A stretch of 64,000 nt of DNA from Geofilum rubicundum JCM 15548 (GTDB taxonomy: Bacteria > Bacteroidota > Bacteroidia > Bacteroidales > Marinilabiliaceae): contig NZ_BAZW01000018.1 in assembly GCF_000974365.1 (NCBI RefSeq), positions 1 through 64,000 of the forward strand, written 5' to 3'. The position numbers and the translations under genes are program-made. Within the stretch, counting starts at the first letter, position 1, and each line of letters begins with the position of its first letter. Positions 59,720-64,000 of the stretch are shown here, in pieces. The notes below the pieces were generated by a model. That model saw nothing but the letters and a program-made list of their open reading frames with translations, was not told the DNA's origin and did not search any database.

Positions 59720-62201
59720 ATGACTTTCTCTTACCATTCCATATCCCTGCCCATCGTGGACGTCATTCCAGAGATCAAATCTTCTCTGGAAATCCATCCT
59801 TCGATCATCATCAGCGCTCCGCCGGGAGCCGGGAAAAGCACGCTCTTACCTTTGGCCCTGCTGGATGAGCTGGCTCGGGAATAAGAAAATTCTGATGCTG
59901 GAGCCGCGGCGACTGGCGGCACGAACCATAGCCATGCGCATGGCCGATTTACTGGGCGAGAAGGTGGGGGAAACGGTGGGATACCGCATTCGTTTCGACC
60001 ATAAAGTCAGCGCCCGAACACGCATCGAGGTGGTCACCGAAGGTATTCTTACCCGCATGCTGCAAAGTGACAATGCGCTGGAAAAGGTGGGATTGGTGAT
60101 TTTTGACGAGTACCATGAACGCAGTATTTATGCTGATATAGCCCTGGTGCTGTGTCGCGAAAGCCAGCAAATACTGCGGCCAGATATGCGATTGGTGGTG
60201 ATGTCCGCCACGTTCAACATACCCCAGCTCTCGGACATACTAAAGGCACCGGTGGTCGAGAGCCAGGGCAGGCAATACCCGGTAGAGATAAGGCATACCG
60301 GTCAACGCGACCTGATGCTCTTGCCTGAAATGACGGCCCGCGTCATTTCACAAGCGGTAAACAATGACAAAGGAGACATCCTGGCCTTTCTTCCCGGGGA
60401 AGGAGAAATCCGTCAATGTGAGGCGATACTAAGGCAGCAACTTAAAAACATATCCATACATCCCTTGTATGGACAACTGCCGCCAGCCGCCCAAATGGCA
60501 GCCATTCTGCCCCACCGGCAGGGACTGCGAAAGGTGGTGCTGGCCACCTCCATAGCGGAGACGAGTCTGACCATCGAAGGCGTGTCCATCGTGGTGGACA
60601 GCGGCTATGGGCGTACCATGCGCTTTGATGCGGGGACGGGCTTGTCGCGACTGACGACCATTGAAATCTCGCGCGATATGGCCGACCAGCGGGCGGGACG
60701 TGCGGGGCGACTGGGTCCCGGCAAGTGCTACCGCATGTGGAGTCTGGCAGACGACAGCCGCCTGCAGGAACATCGACTTCCGGAAATAACGGAGTCGGAC
60801 CTGGCACCCATGATGCTGGACATGGCCATATGGGGCATCACCGACATCCGGCAATTGCCATGGCCCACCGAACCTCCCCGGGGACACGTGGCTCAGGCCA
60901 TCGACACTTTGCATCAATTGGGGGCATTGGAAAATGGAAAGATCACCCCGCATGGCAAAGAAATGGCCCAACTGCCTTGCCATCCCCGACTGGCACACAT
61001 GCTCATCATGGCAAAACAATCCGGCCAACTTCAGCTGGCCACAGATTTGGCTGCCCTGTTGGAGGAGCGCGACCCCATGCCGCGGGACACCGGCATCGAC
61101 GTCAACTTAAGAATTGAGATGCTGCGTAGGGTCCGCCAGCAAAAAAGGGAGGTCCGCGGCTGGAATCGGATCATTCAAGTGGCAGATTCCTACCGCCAAA
61201 TATTCAAGAACCAGGTCGACAATGGGCCTTTCGACCCCTTTGAGACGGGCCTGCTGCTGGTGCATGCCTACCCCGAGCGGATTGCCTCGGCACGTCCCGG
61301 CAACAATGCCCAATTCCAGCTTTCCAATGGCAGCTATGTGATGGCTTCCCATACCGACGATCTCGCGCATGAACCCTGGCTGGCAGTGGCACACATGGAT
61401 GCGCGGGAGGGTACGGGCAAAATATTTCTGGCAGCGCCCCTCAACCCCAAAGATCTGGCACCCATGGTCAAAAAAACAGACAATATTATTTGGGATGGCC
61501 GCAAAGGGGGATTAACCGCCAGCACCGACCTGCGCATCGGAAGCATTATCCTGCAATCACGCCCCCTGTCTCATCCCGACCCAGATCAGGTGACCCAAAC
61601 CATCTGTAGGGTGATTGAGAAGGATGGCGGGCATTTGCTCGACTTCAATGAAAAAGTACAACAATGGCAAAACAGACTCCTCAGTCTAAGCCTTTGGAAT
61701 GACGATTCCCAATGGCCGGATGTTTCCACCGCCACCTTATTAGAAAGTTGCAGTGATTGGCTGGCACCTTACCTCACACAGGTTAAAAAAAATGAAGATT
61801 TAAAGAAATTGGACTTGCTTAGCATTTTACACTACCATCTGGACCGACAGCAGCAAAAAGACCTGGACCATCTGGCACCAGCGGCCATCGAAGTGCCCAG
61901 CGGATCCAAGATTCAACTCAGCTATTCAGCGGATGGCTCTGCGCCTGTTCTGGCGGTCCGTTTGCAGGAAATGTTTGGTCTGGCCGACACCCCCACAGTC
62001 AACAACGGCCGCCAACCGGTATTGTTACACCTGCTATCGCCCGGTTTTAAACCTGTGCAGGTAACCTCTGATCTACGAAGTTTTTGGAACACCACCTATT
62101 TTGAAGTCCGTAAAGAACTGAGGAATCGCTATCCGCGACATGTATGGCCGGATGATCCGTGGACGGAGAAGGCCATTCGGGGTGTAAAACGAAAAAAATA
62201 A
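59720..62201 (+). CDS. hrpB: ATP-dependent RNA helicase HrpB, one frame break
   Basis: This is a DEAH-type helicase of about 827 residues. The N-terminal 50 residues lie in another frame from the ATG at 59720 and contain Walker A (SAPPGAGKSTLLPLALL). After a break at about 59867 the main frame has LMLEPRRLAARTIAMRMADL, the box FDEYHERSIYADIAL (DEYH instead of DEAH), MSATFN, LATSIAETSLTIEGV and QRAGRAGRLGPGKCYRMW. The HrpB C-terminal domain includes NRYPRHVWPDDPW. The break is restored by two added bases or one removed, giving LLDE-SWLGNKK. Its function in bacteria is not settled. Confidence 0.92.
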
Positions 62202-62560
62202 AAATCCCGCCGAAAACGATAAGGGTCCTGCAGCACTTGCCCACGTAAAAGTTTCCTGCATTTCCAAAATTGTTTCCCCGGCGGGATTTCACTCAATGTG
62301 CCATTCCTTCAAAATGGCTACAAAAGGTGTATTTGACTCAATAATTCCATCTCGTTTAACTTAACTTTTCATACGTCTTACACCCCTTTACTGTTCCAAT
62401 TAATCTACCAACGTACCATTATAATTTACAAAAGGGCACAAAGCTTACACCAAGGAGAAAACATGTTCGGTTAAGCGAAATGGAGCAATGGCTCTTCGCC
62501 AAACGGAAAGAGCCCTTATCCAAAGTAAGGATGAACACTTTCACCCAACAGACCGGGTTA
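62202..62560. other. Convergent intergenic region with a long-range inverted repeat
   Basis: The first 88 bases begin and end with an 11-base perfect inverted repeat, AAATCCCGCCG at 62202-62212 and CGGCGGGATTT at 62279-62289, starting right after the hrpB stop codon. The 66 bases between have no strong secondary stem that I can see. The rest, up to the GH3 gene, holds no supported gene. It may be a terminator with an insert or a small RNA. Confidence 0.5.
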
Positions 62561-64000
62561 TCATTCACTGACCACTATTCCGCTCCCGGCTTCAAACCAG
62601 TTTTTGACAGAAACCGGCAGGCGACCATTGGCCCCGATTTCTCCATTCAATAACTTCAGAACGGCTTGTTGGGCTTCCCTGCTGTTTTGATAGCTGATCA
62701 CCAAACCCGACGCCTTTTCAAGGCCCCTCCAGGGAGACAAATGGTAAGCATTGCCCATAAATACCACTAAAGACGGATGCTGAGCAGCCAGCCGAATGAG
62801 CTGATTTCGACCTGAATGATTCACGGCACGCCTTCCCCACTGACTGTCTGCGATAACCACAACATAACCGGGATACGGCTCCATGCTCTGTAAAACACGA
62901 TCAAAAGCTGCGGGATCGCTGGTCGATAACTGATATACCGGGAGCCCTTGCTGCTGCATTTGCAGTGCTATAACCGGGGCTTGTCCCACAACTATACAGG
63001 CATACTCCCCGGGAACACCCACCATGGGAAGCATATGGTCATTCACCAGGACAGTTAAGGCAGCATCAGACAGCTGTTGATTTAGATCCAAAGCAGAGGG
63101 CGCATTGAGCAGACTGTCGAGGTTTTGTTTATTCATTTTCGATGGGGACGGATGCCTGGTCAGCCAATACTTAAATGCCAGCGCACGCCGGCATTTATCT
63201 TCCAGGTTGGCCCGGGTCATCAGACTGTCGGCCAACGCTTTCTGAACGGCCGCAATGCCTCCGGCCAGGTCCTCCGTAAATTCCACAATATCGTTGCCGG
63301 CAGCCAGAGCAAGGACATCCACCTTTCCGGGCGGCCCCATCGTTTTGGCGCCTTGCATATTCACAGCATCGGTAATCACCAGTCCATTAAATCCCAGCTG
63401 TTGCCGCAATAAGCCAGTGACCACACTGTCCGAAAAGCTCGCAGGAAGCCCCCTTCTGTTGTCAAGCGAAGGCACCTCCACATGGGCCGTCATAATACCC
63501 CACAAGCCCGCATCTATCATGGCTTTGAAGGGCACTAAGTCCGTTGAATCCAGCAATTCTCTGGAGTGATGCACCACAGGCAGCGTCTTATGAGAATCTG
63601 TAGAAGTATCACCATGACCCGGGAAATGTTTTCCAACGGCCATTACACCGCCATCCTGTAAACCTTTCATGTAGGCGACCGACTTACGGGCCACATGGTC
63701 GGGTAGCTCACCGAAGGAGCGGTGTCCGATGACCGGGTTGTTGGGGTTGCTATTGACATCGGCCACTGGTGCCATGTTCACATGAATGCCTAAAACGCTG
63801 AACTGTCGGGCAATTTCCAATCCCATCCGATAAATCAGTGAATCATCCTGAATCGCCCCCAGGGTCATGGCATACGGAAAGGAGCGCACCTCAGGCATGC
63901 GCATGCCCAATCCCCACTCCCCATCAATGGAGACCAGCAACGGAAGCTTAGAGACGCTTTGAAGCGTTTCTATCACCCCCACTGCGCGTTGCGGACTCAT
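62561..64000 (-). CDS. GH3 family beta-N-acetylglucosaminidase-like protein (partial)
   Basis: This is a glycoside hydrolase of family 3; the frame runs off the right edge. The nucleophile region and the general acid motif are KHFPGHGDTSTDSHKTLP, and the nucleophile aspartate is in GLVITDAVNMQGA. The C-terminal GH3-type alpha/beta domain follows (ALTVLVNDHMLPMVGVPG, GLVISYQNSREAQQAVLK) and ends RLPVSVKNWFEAGSG and a stop codon. Bacteroidota homologues often continue into a beta-lactamase-like domain; this one ends before it. It probably acts on peptidoglycan or chitin-derived sugars in the periplasm. Confidence 0.87.
   Translation of the reverse strand: MSPQRAVGVIETLQSVSKLPLLVSIDGEWGLGMRMPEVRSFPYAMTLGAIQDDSLIYRMGLEIARQFSVLGIHVNMAPVADVNSNPNNPVIGHRSFGELPDHVARKSVAYMKGLQDGGVMAVGKHFPGHGDTSTDSHKTLPVVHHSRELLDSTDLVPFKAMIDAGLWGIMTAHVEVPSLDNRRGLPASFSDSVVTGLLRQQLGFNGLVITDAVNMQGAKTMGPPGKVDVLALAAGNDIVEFTEDLAGGIAAVQKALADSLMTRANLEDKCRRALAFKYWLTRHPSPSKMNKQNLDSLLNAPSALDLNQQLSDAALTVLVNDHMLPMVGVPGEYACIVVGQAPVIALQMQQQGLPVYQLSTSDPAAFDRVLQSMEPYPGYVVVIADSQWGRRAVNHSGRNQLIRLAAQHPSLVVFMGNAYHLSPWRGLEKASGLVISYQNSREAQQAVLKLLNGEIGANGRLPVSVKNWFEAGSGIVVSE

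Overview
This window looks like a chromosome segment of an anaerobic or fermentative Bacteroidota, probably near Marinilabiliales/Bacteroidales. The evidence is the Bacteroidota-style curli operon with LytTR regulators, outer-membrane barrels with leader peptides, a PocR-type hybrid histidine kinase, and a large [FeFe]-hydrogenase island together with DUF438/hemerythrin-type anaerobic redox proteins. No rRNA, tRNA, phage or insertion sequence was recognised.

Layout. 1-2009: partial epimerase and a broken gamma-glutamyltranspeptidase. 2232-10863: three co-directional secreted or outer-membrane proteins (barrel, giant protein, fibronectin-III protein). 10880-12147: membrane-anchored metallophosphoesterase. 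12484-13819: small lipoprotein and a DUF3137 protein. 14054-18853: giant exonuclease-RecQ-UvrD fusion helicase. 19440-26655: LytTR regulator and curli locus (two curlin-repeat proteins, CsgH-like, CsgE, CsgF, CsgG, beta-propeller lipoprotein). 26767-32548: PocR/PAS/GAF hybrid kinase and a LytS/LytTR pair. 32549-48255: the hydrogenase island, all on the minus strand. 48520-49335: TspO and a small membrane protein. 49515-55518: TetR, outer-membrane barrel, ABC transporter and LolA-like protein. 55532-57283: DUF1858/DUF2249 and DUF438-PAS proteins. 57407-64000: Gfo/Idh/MocA oxidoreductase, AlbA_2 regulator, HrpB helicase and a partial GH3 glycosidase.

The hydrogenase island is the centrepiece. 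Read in transcription order it holds one HydC-HydB-HydA set and a ferredoxin, a PAS-bearing sensory hydrogenase (HydS type) and a SpoIIE-like phosphatase. A second block follows with two DRTGG proteins, an RsbW-like ATPase, another H-cluster-domain protein, a PHP phosphoesterase, a second histidine-kinase-type ATPase and a thioredoxin-like ferredoxin. It ends with a second HydB-HydA-HydC set. The two catalytic sets differ: HydB of the second set carries N- and C-terminal iron-sulfur domains expected of a bifurcating enzyme, while HydB of the first lacks them. I infer a redox- or H2-sensing partner-switch that controls two hydrogenases with different electron coupling. Maturases HydE, HydF and HydG are not in the window.

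Two features cut across the window. First, about eighteen reading-frame breaks occur in otherwise intact, conserved genes, and most are repaired by restoring one base, often in a short homopolymer; this looks like uncorrected assembly indels rather than gene decay. Genes are therefore given as full spans with the break noted. Second, two copies of a purine-rich intercistronic element (33023-33258 and 51236-51430) begin at a stop codon, share a hairpin core and contain G-quadruplex-like tracts on the transcribed sense.
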